Shown: positions 54,566 through 63,286 of the stretch, piece by piece | Position numbering within the stretch: the stretch's first letter is position 1 | How the letters are laid out: each line of letters opens with the position of its first letter | Source: Nitratireductor kimnyeongensis | Lineage (GTDB): Bacteria > Pseudomonadota > Alphaproteobacteria > Rhizobiales > Rhizobiaceae | Assembly: GCF_019891395.1 (NCBI RefSeq) | Contig: NZ_CP078143.1 | Location: 3,423,001-3,487,000, forward strand | Direction of reading: 5' to 3' | DNA length: 64,000 nt | Notes under the pieces: generated by a model | The model's database searches: none | Told to the model about the DNA's origin: nothing | Seen by the model: only the letters and a program-made list of their open reading frames with translations | Translations under genes and position numbers: made by a program

Positions 54566-54615
54566 GGGTATCCCCAGTCAGGTTTCAGCAGGGGAAGGTT
54601 AAAGCTCGGCGCAAC

Positions 54616-55401
54616 TTATAGGCCAATATATCGCAAGAGCGGGTTGTTGCCCTCCATCAAAAGTCTTGCCGCCAATGCGAGACAGGCAAGGACGAGCAGG
54701 GGTTTGATAATTCGCGCGCCCTTCTTCATCGCGAAAGCAGCTCCGATCCGCGCTCCCGCAATCTGCGCCACCCCCATGATCAACCCGATCTTCCAGGCAA
54801 TGGCACCGACAGCGGCGAATGCCGCAAAGCCACCGACATTGGATGCGAAGTTGAGAAACTTGGTGTGAGCCGTCGCCTTGAGCATGCCCTGACCGGCGAG
54901 GCCGACAAAGGCGAGCATGAAAAAGGAGCCCGTGCCGGGACCAAAAGCTCCATCATAAAAGCCAAGAAGCGGCACAATGGTAAAACCAAAAACGAAAGGT
55001 GTGATGCGCCGGGCGCGGTCGAGGTCGTTCAAATTCGGTTTGAACGAAAAATAAAGCGCGACCGCGATCAGGAGAATGGGAAGCATGCCGGAAAGCAGGT
55101 CCGTCGGCATGATCGTGGCGGCCAGCGCACCCGCAATTGACGCGAGAAAGGACAGGAAACCTGGCAGCAACTGCCCGCGAACATTGACATGCCCGGCCCT
55201 TGCATAGGTAAAGGTTGCCATGGCGCTCCCGAACATGCCTTGCAATTTGTTGGTGCCGAGAGCCAGAACCGGCGGGAAGCCAGCGAGCAGCAGGGCGGGA
55301 ATCGTAACGAGCCCACCGCCACCAGCTATGGCGTCCATAAAGCCGGCAAAAAACGCCGCGAGGGTCAGCAGTAGGATAATTTCGAGACTTGCTTCAAGCA
55401 T
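54616..55401 (-). CDS. TSUP-family sulfite/organosulfonate permease (YfcA-like)
   Basis: A 261-residue membrane protein of the TSUP family (TauE/SafE/YfcA), with about eight helices. Motifs are GFMDAIAGGGGLVTIPALLLAG near 19-40, LGTNKLQGMFGSAMAT near 47-62, LLGFYDGAFGPGTGSFFMLA near 146-165 and TAHTKFLNFASNVGGF near 177-192. It may export sulfite or sulfonates or import sulfur compounds, but substrates of most members are unproven. The frame stays open far upstream, but the MLEASLEIILL start at 55401 gives a normal N-terminus; 55440 is an alternative. No Shine-Dalgarno is clear. Confidence 0.84.
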   Translation of the reverse strand: MLEASLEIILLLTLAAFFAGFMDAIAGGGGLVTIPALLLAGFPPVLALGTNKLQGMFGSAMATFTYARAGHVNVRGQLLPGFLSFLASIAGALAATIMPTDLLSGMLPILLIAVALYFSFKPNLNDLDRARRITPFVFGFTIVPLLGFYDGAFGPGTGSFFMLAFVGLAGQGMLKATAHTKFLNFASNVGGFAAFAAVGAIAWKIGLIMGVAQIAGARIGAAFAMKKGARIIKPLLVLACLALAARLLMEGNNPLLRYIGL

Positions 55402-55715
55402 GATCAGGGAGTAGCCAGCAGTGAGGGAAGCTTGTTGCATCACAACCGGATGCGCTCCGCAAGGCGGTTTCGACAGTTGTACAGGAAGCTTCGTCCTGTG
55501 GCGCAATTGATGAGGTTCGACCATCTTGGTGACACTTGGCCGACATACCGGGAAAGCCGGAATTTGAATTTTTCCCTGGAGCAAACCTTGGCGCTTTTTT
55601 AAGGGCCATCGACCGTTGCGGACCGGGGTTTCGATGTTTTTGCGCGGAACGGGAAGCTCGCAAACATGTCTTGTTCTCTGAGCCAGATTCAAGGTCGCGG
55701 TGGGAGGTGAAAACC
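55402..55715. other. Divergent intergenic region, no gene recognised
   Basis: About 314 bases between the TSUP start and the 55716 gene. An open frame on the minus strand continues upstream of the TSUP start, but its translation has no recognisable domain and is taken as spurious. No clear promoter, hairpin or repeat was seen. If the TSUP gene starts at 55440 the gap is shorter. Confidence 0.5.
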
Positions 55716-56087
55716 ATGTCAGCCGCTTTAAATGCGATGGCTGCCGAGGTGCTTCTGCTCTTACGGCTTGCATTGACAGATGATCCATTAGGCAAGCGTG
55801 AAAAGACCGTGTTGAGCCGGATCGCATCCTGCCTCCTTCATCTTTCTCCCAATGAAACCTCCGATATCCTGGTCTCGCTGGAAGATCTGTCGACGGATCG
55901 GGATTTAATGCAGGCGCGGGCCGGTCTGCGCCAAGGTAGCCATGAAAGACGCATCATTCTTGCAGAGACCATGTTTGAACTAGCGCAACGTGATCCGGAA
56001 CTTGCCCCGCGTGCAGACAGACTGACGGCACGAGTATGCGATGTGTTGGGGCTCGGTGCAGATGAAGTGGCGCATCTGTCGGGCTAG
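55716..56087 (+). CDS. Small TerB-like helical protein
   Basis: A 123-residue all-helical protein, MSAALNAMAAEVLLLLRLAL then TDDPLGKREKTVLSRIASCL, ETSDILVSLEDLSTDRDLMQ and RRIILAETMFELAQRDPELAP. The arrangement of hydrophobic helices with DD and ER spacings resembles TerB-like folds, though no tellurite genes are near and the match is weak. GGAGG lies about 8 bases upstream of the ATG at 55716. An open frame extends 60 codons further upstream without a ribosome site. Confidence 0.6.
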   Translation: MSAALNAMAAEVLLLLRLALTDDPLGKREKTVLSRIASCLLHLSPNETSDILVSLEDLSTDRDLMQARAGLRQGSHERRIILAETMFELAQRDPELAPRADRLTARVCDVLGLGADEVAHLSG

Positions 56088-56279
56088 TGAGCTCGTTTTG
56101 ATGCCCAAGAGCTTGGCCGGTCTGCCGAACTTCTTGCGATGCCGGGCGTGACCAGGTCGGCACGGGAATGGTCTTGAAAATTTGGGGTCCGCACCTGCAT
56201 TGAATGGGGCAAAAGGGCGCTCCCAAAACGGCAGCCGCTCTTTCAGATATGAGCAGTCTTTCACCGCATCGACAAAACG

Positions 56280-57935
56280 TCAGCCTTGCGCATTTTCCCG
56301 GGCAAGGCGGGCCGTGATCGCGCGCTCCAGATCCGGTGCGGCGGAGACTAGGGCCTTCGCTGCTTCCGATCCCGGTCTTGCCAGCACATCAGCCGTTGGC
56401 CCGCGCTCCACGATCCGGCCCTCATCCATGACCATGACCTCGTCGGTTATGGCGCGGGCAACCGTGAGATCATGGGTGATAAAAAGATAGGTGAGATCGA
56501 GGCGTTGATTCAAATCCGCAAAGAGATCAATGACCTGGGCGCGGATCGACACGTCGAGCGCGGAAACCGGCTCATCAGCCACGATGAGTTTGGGACGGGT
56601 GATGATGGCGCGAGCGATGGAGATGCGCTGGCGCTGGCCGCCGGAAAATTCATGCGGGTATTTGTGCATGTCCGCGGGATCGAGGCCCACGGAGCGAAGC
56701 GCTTCGGCCACCTGCTCGCGCCGTTCGGTGGCTGAAGGTTTTCGATCAAGCAGATGCAGGGGTTCGGCCACCAGCCGCTCCACCTGATGGCGCGGATTGA
56801 AGGAGCCGTAGGGATCCTGAAACACCACCTGCATGTTGCGGCGGGCCTGGCGCAGCTCGTGCTCGCTCTTGCCTGAGAGGGGCTCTCCATCGAGGCGGAT
56901 CTCACCGGCTGTCGGGCGATCAAGCGCAAGGATCATACGGGCCAGCGTGGATTTTCCGCAGCCAGAACGCCCCACAAGAGCGACGGCATGCCCTGGCAGA
57001 AGGGAAAAACTGACATTGTCGACGGCGCGGAAGGGCTCCGGCTTCCCGAAAAGCCCTCTGCGACGTCCGGGATAATCGCGCGTGACGTTGGAAACGGTAA
57101 GGAGGGGGACACGCTCCTTGTTTCCGGTTTCCTCGTTTCCGGTGTCCTCGGGCGGACGGGCGCGGGCCGGCACATGGGTTGAGGCTTCCGCCAACTGGCG
57201 CGTATAGGGGTGGTTGCGTTCGCTCAGAATCCGTGCCGTGGGGCCACTCTCCATCACTTCGCCGTGACGCATCACGCTCACGCGATCGGCCATCTCGGCG
57301 ACAACGGCCAGATCGTGCGAGATGAGCAAGAGCCCCATGCGACTTTCTTCCACCAGGTCGCGCAGAAGGTCGAGGATCTGCGCTTGAAGCACCACGTCGA
57401 GCGCGGTGGTGGGCTCGTCGGCGATCAGGAGCTTGGGCTTGAGCGCGCAGGCAATGGCGATGACGACGCGCTGGCGCTGACCGCCGGACAGTTCGTGTGG
57501 AAAGCGCGAGAGCGGGAACCTGGCCTCGGGCAGGCCGACACGATCGAGAATGGCGCGGGCGCGCGCTTCGGCATCCGGGCGACTGGCTCCCGTGTGCCAG
57601 CGAATGCCTTCGGCCACCTGCTCACCGATGGTCTTGACCGGATTGAGCGCGGTCATGGGCTCCTGAAAAACCATGCCGAGATCGTCGCCACGAAGCCGGC
57701 ACATCGCCTCTTCGGGCGCTGCCAGAATGTCGATCCCGTCAAACGTGACGCGGCCCTTCGCGTGGGCGAGCTCAGGCAGGAGCTGCATGACGGAGAGCGC
57801 GGTCATGGATTTTCCCGAGCCCGATTCGCCGACCAGCCCCAGAACCTCGCCGGGACGAATTTCCAGATCGATATCCTTCAGAACCGGATGGCCGGCGATG
57901 GTGAGCGACAGGTTTTCGATTTCCAGAAGGTTCAT
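56280..57935 (-). CDS. Fused double ATPase of a dipeptide/oligopeptide ABC importer
   Basis: A 551-residue tandem ATPase that joins DppD- and DppF-like subunits. The first half has Walker A GESGSGKS near 37, ABC signature LSGGQRQR near 157 and Walker B LLIADEPTTALD near 177; the second has GRSGCGKS near 318, FSGGQRQR near 428 and LIVADEPVSALD near 448. The C-terminal parts lack a separate peptide-binding extension. The start at 57935 overlaps the upstream permease stop by ATGA; the longer frame is rejected. The operon gives a complete importer. Confidence 0.93.
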   Translation of the reverse strand: MNLLEIENLSLTIAGHPVLKDIDLEIRPGEVLGLVGESGSGKSMTALSVMQLLPELAHAKGRVTFDGIDILAAPEEAMCRLRGDDLGMVFQEPMTALNPVKTIGEQVAEGIRWHTGASRPDAEARARAILDRVGLPEARFPLSRFPHELSGGQRQRVVIAIACALKPKLLIADEPTTALDVVLQAQILDLLRDLVEESRMGLLLISHDLAVVAEMADRVSVMRHGEVMESGPTARILSERNHPYTRQLAEASTHVPARARPPEDTGNEETGNKERVPLLTVSNVTRDYPGRRRGLFGKPEPFRAVDNVSFSLLPGHAVALVGRSGCGKSTLARMILALDRPTAGEIRLDGEPLSGKSEHELRQARRNMQVVFQDPYGSFNPRHQVERLVAEPLHLLDRKPSATERREQVAEALRSVGLDPADMHKYPHEFSGGQRQRISIARAIITRPKLIVADEPVSALDVSIRAQVIDLFADLNQRLDLTYLFITHDLTVARAITDEVMVMDEGRIVERGPTADVLARPGSEAAKALVSAAPDLERAITARLARENAQG

Positions 57936-58804
57936 CGCTCGCGCCTCAGTCGCGGATCGAGCAGGTCGCGCAGACCATCGCCCAGAAGGTTGAGACCGAG
58001 GACCGTGATGACGATGGCCAGGCCCGGGAAAATGGCAAGATGCGGGGCGATCATCATGCGGGTCTGTGCCTCGAAGAGCATGCGGCCCCATGACGGCATC
58101 GGCGGCTGGGCACCAAGGCCGAGATAGGAGAGGCCTGCTTCGGCCAGAATGCCGAGCGCAAACTGGATGGTTCCCTGCACGAGCAGCAGTGCCACGATGT
58201 TTGGCAGAATATGCTCGATGGTGATGAGCGCCTTGCTCTTGCCGGCGGCGCGGGCGGCCAGAATGTATTCTCGCGGCCATATCGAGAGTGCGCCGGCGCG
58301 CGCCACACGGGCAAAGACCGGCACGTTGAAAATGCCGATGGCGATGATGGCGTTGATCGCTCCGGGGCCGAAAATGGCGGTGATCATGATGGCGGATAGA
58401 AGCGCGGGGAAGGCGAAAACGAGATCGTTGAAACGCATCAGGAGTTCGTCGATCACGCCACCACGGGCTGCAGCCCATGTGCCAAGGGGCACGCCGATCC
58501 CCATGCCGATGCCGACGGCGACGATGGCAACGGCGATGGAATTGCGCGCGCCGATCATGATCATGGAAAGAATGTCGCGACCGAGGTGATCGGTGCCGAG
58601 CGGATGGGCAAGCGACAGGCCCTTCATACGGTCGGCCACGACAAGATGGGTGATGTCGTAGGGTGTCCAAACGAAGGACAGGAGCGCCACGGCGGCGATG
58701 AGGACCGTGATGACGACGCCGATCACGAAAGAGCGGTTGGCAAACGCCATTTGCAGGAAATGAGGCTCTGGCGCGGCTTCCGGAGGAGGCGTGTCGAGAG
58801 TCAT
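57932..58804 (-). CDS. Dipeptide-type ABC transporter permease, DppC-like
   Basis: A 290-residue inner-membrane permease of the DppC type: an N-terminal hydrophobic anchor (FVIGVVITVLIAAVALLSF near 26-44), an extracytoplasmic stretch with HPLGTDHLGRDILSMIMIGA near 66-85 (the DppC motif GTDxxGRD), and the EAA-like cytoplasmic loop EYILAARAAGKSKALITIEH near 179-198. The DppB gene lies directly upstream, overlapping by ATGA at 58801-58804, and the double ATPase follows with another ATGA overlap. Confidence 0.93.
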   Translation of the reverse strand: MTLDTPPPEAAPEPHFLQMAFANRSFVIGVVITVLIAAVALLSFVWTPYDITHLVVADRMKGLSLAHPLGTDHLGRDILSMIMIGARNSIAVAIVAVGIGMGIGVPLGTWAAARGGVIDELLMRFNDLVFAFPALLSAIMITAIFGPGAINAIIAIGIFNVPVFARVARAGALSIWPREYILAARAAGKSKALITIEHILPNIVALLLVQGTIQFALGILAEAGLSYLGLGAQPPMPSWGRMLFEAQTRMMIAPHLAIFPGLAIVITVLGLNLLGDGLRDLLDPRLRRER

Positions 58805-59748
58805 CGGCGCGTTCTCAGGCGTGGGTCGACAATGGCGTAGCCGATGTCGACCAGAATGTTGACGGCGATGACCGTGGCGACGAGCAGCATCACCACGCCC
58901 TCGACCACAATGAGATCGCGCTGGGTGATGGCCTGGAAAATCAGGCGTCCGAGACCGGGCAGATAAAACACATTCTCGATGATGATGGTGCCGGCCAGCA
59001 GAAAGGCGAATTGCAGGCCGAGAATGGTGAGAACCGGAATGAGCGCGTTGCGCAGCGCGTGGTGCCACAGGACAATGCGGCGCGGCATGCCCTTGGCGCG
59101 CGCGGTGCGGATATAGTCTTCGCCGAGCACTTCGAGCATAGCGGATCGGGTGACACGGGCAAGGATGGCAGCCTGGGGAAGGGCGAGCGCGATGGCCGGC
59201 AGGAAAAGCGCCCTGAATCCGGTCCACAGCCCAGCATCCCAACCGGGAAAGCCACCAGCCGGAACGAGACGCAGCCAGACGGCGAAGACATAGACCAGAA
59301 GCAGTGCAAACCAGAAATTGGGGATGGCAACGCCGATCTGCGCTGCCCCCATGCTGATCGTATCGGCTGGCTTGCCGCGCCGGGATGCGGCGAATATGCC
59401 GACCGGCAGGGCAATTGCCGTGGACAGGAAGAGCGAGATGATTGCCAGCGGCAGTGAAACCATGACGCGCTCGCCGATCAATTCGAGCACGGGCGTGGAG
59501 TAGGTGTAGGAATTGCCGAAATCACCAAGCGCCATGCCGGCTAACCAGCTGAAATAGCGCAGGAGCACCGGCTGATTGAGCCCCATATCCTCACGCAGGG
59601 CAGCCAGCGCTTCGGGTTCCGCATTCATGCCGAGCATCAAGAGGGCGGGATCGCCCGGGACAATTTCAAGAACCAGAAACACCACGGCCGATGCCACAAC
59701 GAGAGTGACGAGGCCGATGGCGATGCGCTTTGCGAGAAAGGCGAGCAT
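58801..59748 (-). CDS. Dipeptide-type ABC transporter permease, DppB-like
   Basis: A 315-residue permease of the DppB type. The N-terminal anchor FLAKRIAIGLVTLVVASAVV is followed by EIVPGDPALLMLGMNAEPEA near 28-47 (a family motif), and the EAA-like loop DYIRTARAKGMPRRIVLWHH lies near 210-230, then NALIPVLTILGLQFAFLLAG. It is the second gene of the importer operon after the binding protein, 54 bases downstream of it. Confidence 0.93.
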   Translation of the reverse strand: MLAFLAKRIAIGLVTLVVASAVVFLVLEIVPGDPALLMLGMNAEPEALAALREDMGLNQPVLLRYFSWLAGMALGDFGNSYTYSTPVLELIGERVMVSLPLAIISLFLSTAIALPVGIFAASRRGKPADTISMGAAQIGVAIPNFWFALLLVYVFAVWLRLVPAGGFPGWDAGLWTGFRALFLPAIALALPQAAILARVTRSAMLEVLGEDYIRTARAKGMPRRIVLWHHALRNALIPVLTILGLQFAFLLAGTIIIENVFYLPGLGRLIFQAITQRDLIVVEGVVMLLVATVIAVNILVDIGYAIVDPRLRTRR

Positions 59749-59802
59749 GGTCAGGACCGGACGTCGCGCGGCCTGTATCGGCCGCGCAAATCCTTTCAGC
59801 CT

Positions 59803-61284
59803 TTAATCAGACCATTTCACCTGTGTGAGGTCGTTGGCCTGAATGGGCGAATTTTCCCACATGCCTTCGAGTTTCGCATCCCAGACACCGATCTTCGGAA
59901 GCTGGAACATGTAACCGTTGACCGCGTCCTCGGCGATGATTTTCTGGGCTGTCTGATAAAGCTCGATGCGCTTTTCCGGATCCGCCGTCGCATCCAGAGC
60001 GTTCATGACTTCCTTGAATGCAGGATTCTTGTAATTGAAGTAGTAGTCGTCGCGCGCATAGATGTTGATGTCGTTCGGCTCCGTGTGGGAGACGATGGTG
60101 AGGTCGTAGTCCTTGTTCTTGAAGACCTGCTCCAGCCATTGGGCCCACTCTACAGGGATGATTTCCAGATCGATTCCGACCTGGCGCAGCTGCGAGGCGA
60201 CCACCTGACCACCATCGCGCGCATAGGCCGGCGGCGGGAGTTTGAGGGTTGCCTTGAAACCGTCGGGATAGCCGGCTTCGGCAAGGAGGGCCTTCGCCTT
60301 CGCGGGATCGTAAGGATAGGTGCCGGTCAGATCCACATAGGCTTCGTTTGCCGGTGAGAAATGCGAGCCGATGGGCGTGCCGTAGCCTGAACCATTGCCG
60401 GCGATGAGTTCCTCGCGGTTGAGCGCATGGGCGATGGCCTGCCGCACCTTGATGTTGCTGAAGGGTTCCCGGCCGTTGTTGGTGGAGAGGATCGTTTCGC
60501 CCTCGGTCACACCGATCGCGACCACAAAACGCGGGTCGCTTTCGATCTGGATGAGCGCATCGCCGGCGGGCATCTGCGGGAAAGCCTGCACATCGCCCGA
60601 TAAGAGAGCCGGGATCGCAGCTGCGGCATCGGGTACGACGCGGAATTCTGCTTTCTCAAGGGCGACGGGCTCGCCCCAGTAATCCGGATTCTTGACTAGA
60701 GTGACGGACGATCCCTTGGCCCATTTGTCGAACTTGAAGGGGCCGGTGCCGATGGGTTTTTCCTTGTTCGTTTCCGCGGATTCGGGCGCAACGACGACCG
60801 CATCGCCCCAGCCTAGATTGTAAAGGAACGAGCCCTGGGGAGAAGACAAGGTCACCTGAATGGTGGACGGGTCGATCACCTCGACCGTGTCGATGGCAGC
60901 AAAGAGCTGCTTTTGCGCGTTGGTCGAATCTTCCGCACGAGCCCGGTCCAGTGTGAACTTCACGTCTTCGGCATCGAACGTGGTGCCATCGTGGAAGGTG
61001 ACGCCGGAGCGCAGCTTGAAGGTATAGATCTTGCCGTCGTCGGAAACCTCCCAGCTTTCGGCGAGGGCCGGCAGCACCTCGCCATTACGTCCGATTCGGG
61101 TCAGGCCCTGAAAGAGATTGGAGTAAAGAATTTCATCGATTGCGGCGGCAGCACTCGCGGTGGGATCGAGATGCGGCGGTTCCAGAACCACGCCGATCAC
61201 CAAATCGGTGCGCGCTGCGAGCGCGGCGGAGCCTGCCATCAATAACAGGGTTGCGCCGCCGATAACGGACTTGATCGTCTTCAT
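59803..61284 (-). CDS. Peptide-type ABC transporter substrate-binding protein (SBP family 5)
   Basis: A 493-residue periplasmic protein of solute-binding family 5. It has a signal peptide (MKTIKSVIGGATLLLMAGSA, cleavage near 24), the family signature segment starting LAESWEVSDDGKIYTFKLRS near 74-94 with GVTFHDGTTFDAEDVKFTL near 95, a GTGPFKFDKW lid near 178 and VRQAIAHALNREELI near 278. GGGAGAGAGAG precedes the ATG at 61284. Ligands could be peptides, opines or other compounds. The M20 deacylase gene upstream suggests acylated amino acid or dipeptide uptake. Confidence 0.93.
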   Translation of the reverse strand: MKTIKSVIGGATLLLMAGSAALAARTDLVIGVVLEPPHLDPTASAAAAIDEILYSNLFQGLTRIGRNGEVLPALAESWEVSDDGKIYTFKLRSGVTFHDGTTFDAEDVKFTLDRARAEDSTNAQKQLFAAIDTVEVIDPSTIQVTLSSPQGSFLYNLGWGDAVVVAPESAETNKEKPIGTGPFKFDKWAKGSSVTLVKNPDYWGEPVALEKAEFRVVPDAAAAIPALLSGDVQAFPQMPAGDALIQIESDPRFVVAIGVTEGETILSTNNGREPFSNIKVRQAIAHALNREELIAGNGSGYGTPIGSHFSPANEAYVDLTGTYPYDPAKAKALLAEAGYPDGFKATLKLPPPAYARDGGQVVASQLRQVGIDLEIIPVEWAQWLEQVFKNKDYDLTIVSHTEPNDINIYARDDYYFNYKNPAFKEVMNALDATADPEKRIELYQTAQKIIAEDAVNGYMFQLPKIGVWDAKLEGMWENSPIQANDLTQVKWSD

Positions 61285-61365
61285 CTCTCTCTCCCGCAGG
61301 CCGTGTGATTTTTGAGGATTGAAGCGTGATTCAGCGCGGCTGTAAATCACGCTTTGAAACGAGAT

Positions 61366-62649
61366 CTAACGTGGCGGCGCCACGCCGCGCAACAGAACGT
61401 CGAGGCTCATCGCCATGACGGTGGCAGACTGCACCATATCCTCGATGCCGACCCATTCGTCGGGTTGGTGGGCGAGATCGAGAATACCGGGGCCGTAGGC
61501 CACGCAGTCATGCAGGTGACCGATCCGCGAAATGTGCTTCTGGTCGTAGGTGCCGGGCGAAATCACATATTCCGGTTCCTTGCCGAAAACCTCGCGGATG
61601 CCGGCGGCAATGGCGCTCGGAACGGGGGCGTCTTCTTCGGTCATCAGCGGCAAGACCTCCATCAGATCGCGCATGGAATAGTCGAATTTCGGCCGCTCGC
61701 GCTTCAGGCGTTCCAGGATTGAGACCACTTCGCCCTTCACTTCGGAAATGTCCTCTTCGATGAGGAAACGGCGATCGATCACCATGCGGCAGGAGTGAGC
61801 CACGTTTGGCGCGGGGAGCCCCGGGAAAAAATCCTCCGTCTGCCCGCCATGGACCGAGTTTATGTTCATGGTGGAGCGGCGCGCGCCTTCGGGCACGACC
61901 GGCATGCGGGTTTCCTTGGCGTCGAGCGCGGGGAAAAGCTTGTCCTCGAAAGCATGGAGGAGGGCGCCCATGTGGCGAATGGCCGAATCGCCCAGGAACG
62001 GCATGGCGCCATGGGCTATCGCGCCATGCGTTTCGATCTCCGCCCACCACACACCGCGATGGCCAAGGCAGATGCGGTCCTTGTTGAGCGGCTCGGGAAT
62101 GATGACGTGATCGACGCGGGGTTTTGAGAAGAAGCCCTTGCTGGCGAGATAGGCGACGCCACCAAACCCGCCGGACTCCTCGTCTGCCGTGCCGGAGATC
62201 TCGATGGCTCCGGGAAAATCCGGGTAAATTTCGAGAAACGCCTCGGCGGCGATGATGGAGGCCGCAAGCCCGCCCTTCATGTCGCAGGCCCCGCGTCCGT
62301 AAACCTTGCCGTCCTTCACGATGGCGGCATAAGGGTCGACCGTCCAGCCTTCACCGGCTTCCACCACATCGATATGAGAGTTGAAATGCACCGTTGCGCC
62401 GGGGCCGCGGCCCTCACGCCGCGCAATGACGTTAGTGCGCGGATAACGATCCGAATCGCCCGGAGCGCCGACGCCCCGGACAAATTGCGTGGCAAAGCCG
62501 TTCGCCTTCAGCCGACAGGCGATGTATTCGCAGCACGGCGTATAGGCGTCACCGGGCGGGTTCACCGTGGGATATCGGATCAGATCGGAGGTGAGTGCGA
62601 CGAGGTCGTCGGTCCTGCGCCGCACAGCCAGGGCAAGCTGTTCGTTCAT
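61366..62649 (-). CDS. M20-family deacylase/peptidase (ArgE/DapE-like)
   Basis: A 427-residue zinc metalloenzyme of the M20 family (ArgE/DapE/ACY1). The metal site is visible: HFNSHIDVV (His92), GACDMKGG (Asp123 bridging the two metals), GTADEESGG with the catalytic Glu157-158 and IPEPLN near 186, and a C-terminal YDQKH (His near 382). Substrates would be N-acyl amino acids or dipeptides. It is first in the minus-strand operon with the binding protein, two permeases and the double ATPase, 81 bases before the binding-protein start, which suggests it processes what is imported. Confidence 0.9.
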   Translation of the reverse strand: MNEQLALAVRRRTDDLVALTSDLIRYPTVNPPGDAYTPCCEYIACRLKANGFATQFVRGVGAPGDSDRYPRTNVIARREGRGPGATVHFNSHIDVVEAGEGWTVDPYAAIVKDGKVYGRGACDMKGGLAASIIAAEAFLEIYPDFPGAIEISGTADEESGGFGGVAYLASKGFFSKPRVDHVIIPEPLNKDRICLGHRGVWWAEIETHGAIAHGAMPFLGDSAIRHMGALLHAFEDKLFPALDAKETRMPVVPEGARRSTMNINSVHGGQTEDFFPGLPAPNVAHSCRMVIDRRFLIEEDISEVKGEVVSILERLKRERPKFDYSMRDLMEVLPLMTEEDAPVPSAIAAGIREVFGKEPEYVISPGTYDQKHISRIGHLHDCVAYGPGILDLAHQPDEWVGIEDMVQSATVMAMSLDVLLRGVAPPR

Positions 62650-62779
62650 GAAGGCAATAGAGCGGCATGAAACCGGATTGGCAAGCTCGGCTGCGCACGG
62701 AAATGTGAAGAGGGCGAACTTGTCGCGCTCACGGCAGTATAGTTCTATTTACCAAGGACATTTGGGGTTTTGTCATGAA

Positions 62780-62798
62780 TTGACGTTAGTTACGTCAA
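62780..62798. promoter_or_regulatory. Inverted repeat upstream of the L,D-transpeptidase gene
   Basis: TTGACGT (62780-62786) and ACGTCAA (62792-62798) are perfect inverted repeats around TAGTT, 41 bases before the ATG at 62840 and 130 bases upstream of the M20 start on the other strand. The position suits an operator for a dimeric regulator. The TTGACG half could also double as a -35 box, but I find no matching -10 at 17 bases. Confidence 0.45.
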
Positions 62799-62839
62799 GA
62801 CAACGGGTAGAAACTTAACACATGTAGCGGGGGGCGCTC

Positions 62840-63271
62840 ATGAAACGGTTTTTCTTTGTACTGGCCTTGGCGGGCCTGATCCTTTCGGGCGGCGTAGCGC
62901 AAGGTTTCGCGGCTCGGCTTGTGGCCAAGGTCAGCGTTTCCAAACAGACCATGACGGTGATGCATGGGGGGCGCGTGTTGCATCGCTGGCGCGTTTCGAC
63001 AGCGCGTCGCGGCTATGTGACGCCGCGTGGACAGTGGCGGCCAACGCGCATGCACAAGATGTGGCACTCGCGCAAATACGACATGTCGCCGATGCCCTAT
63101 TCGATCTTCTACTATGGCGGCTACGCGATCCACGGCACCAATGCGGTGTCCAAGCTCGGCCGACCCGCCTCGCACGGATGCGTGCGCCTACACACGGCCA
63201 ATGCAAAGCGTCTCTATTCGCTGGTGCGGAAGGTCGGACCGGGCAACACCCGGATCGTGGTCACGGACTGA
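62840..63271 (+). CDS. L,D-transpeptidase (YkuD domain)
   Basis: A 143-residue exported enzyme made almost only of the YkuD catalytic domain. A signal segment (RFFFVLALAGLILSGGVAQG, cleavage near 24) is followed by the domain with IHGTNAVSKLG near 97-107 and SHGCVRLH at 111-118, giving His98, His112, the nucleophile Cys114 and Arg116. Such enzymes form 3-3 crosslinks in peptidoglycan or attach lipoproteins or beta-barrel proteins to it. The start has GGGG 9 bases upstream. A perfect inverted repeat lies in the upstream region. Confidence 0.92.
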   Translation: MKRFFFVLALAGLILSGGVAQGFAARLVAKVSVSKQTMTVMHGGRVLHRWRVSTARRGYVTPRGQWRPTRMHKMWHSRKYDMSPMPYSIFYYGGYAIHGTNAVSKLGRPASHGCVRLHTANAKRLYSLVRKVGPGNTRIVVTD

Positions 63272-63286
63272 TCTTCCAAGGGCGGG

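Noticed and set aside
55402..55827. N-terminal extension of the TSUP permease
   Set aside because: No hydrophobic or conserved features; family proteins start near 55401.
57936..58670. Upstream extension of the double ATPase frame
   Set aside because: Inside the permease gene; the domain begins at the 57935 ATG.
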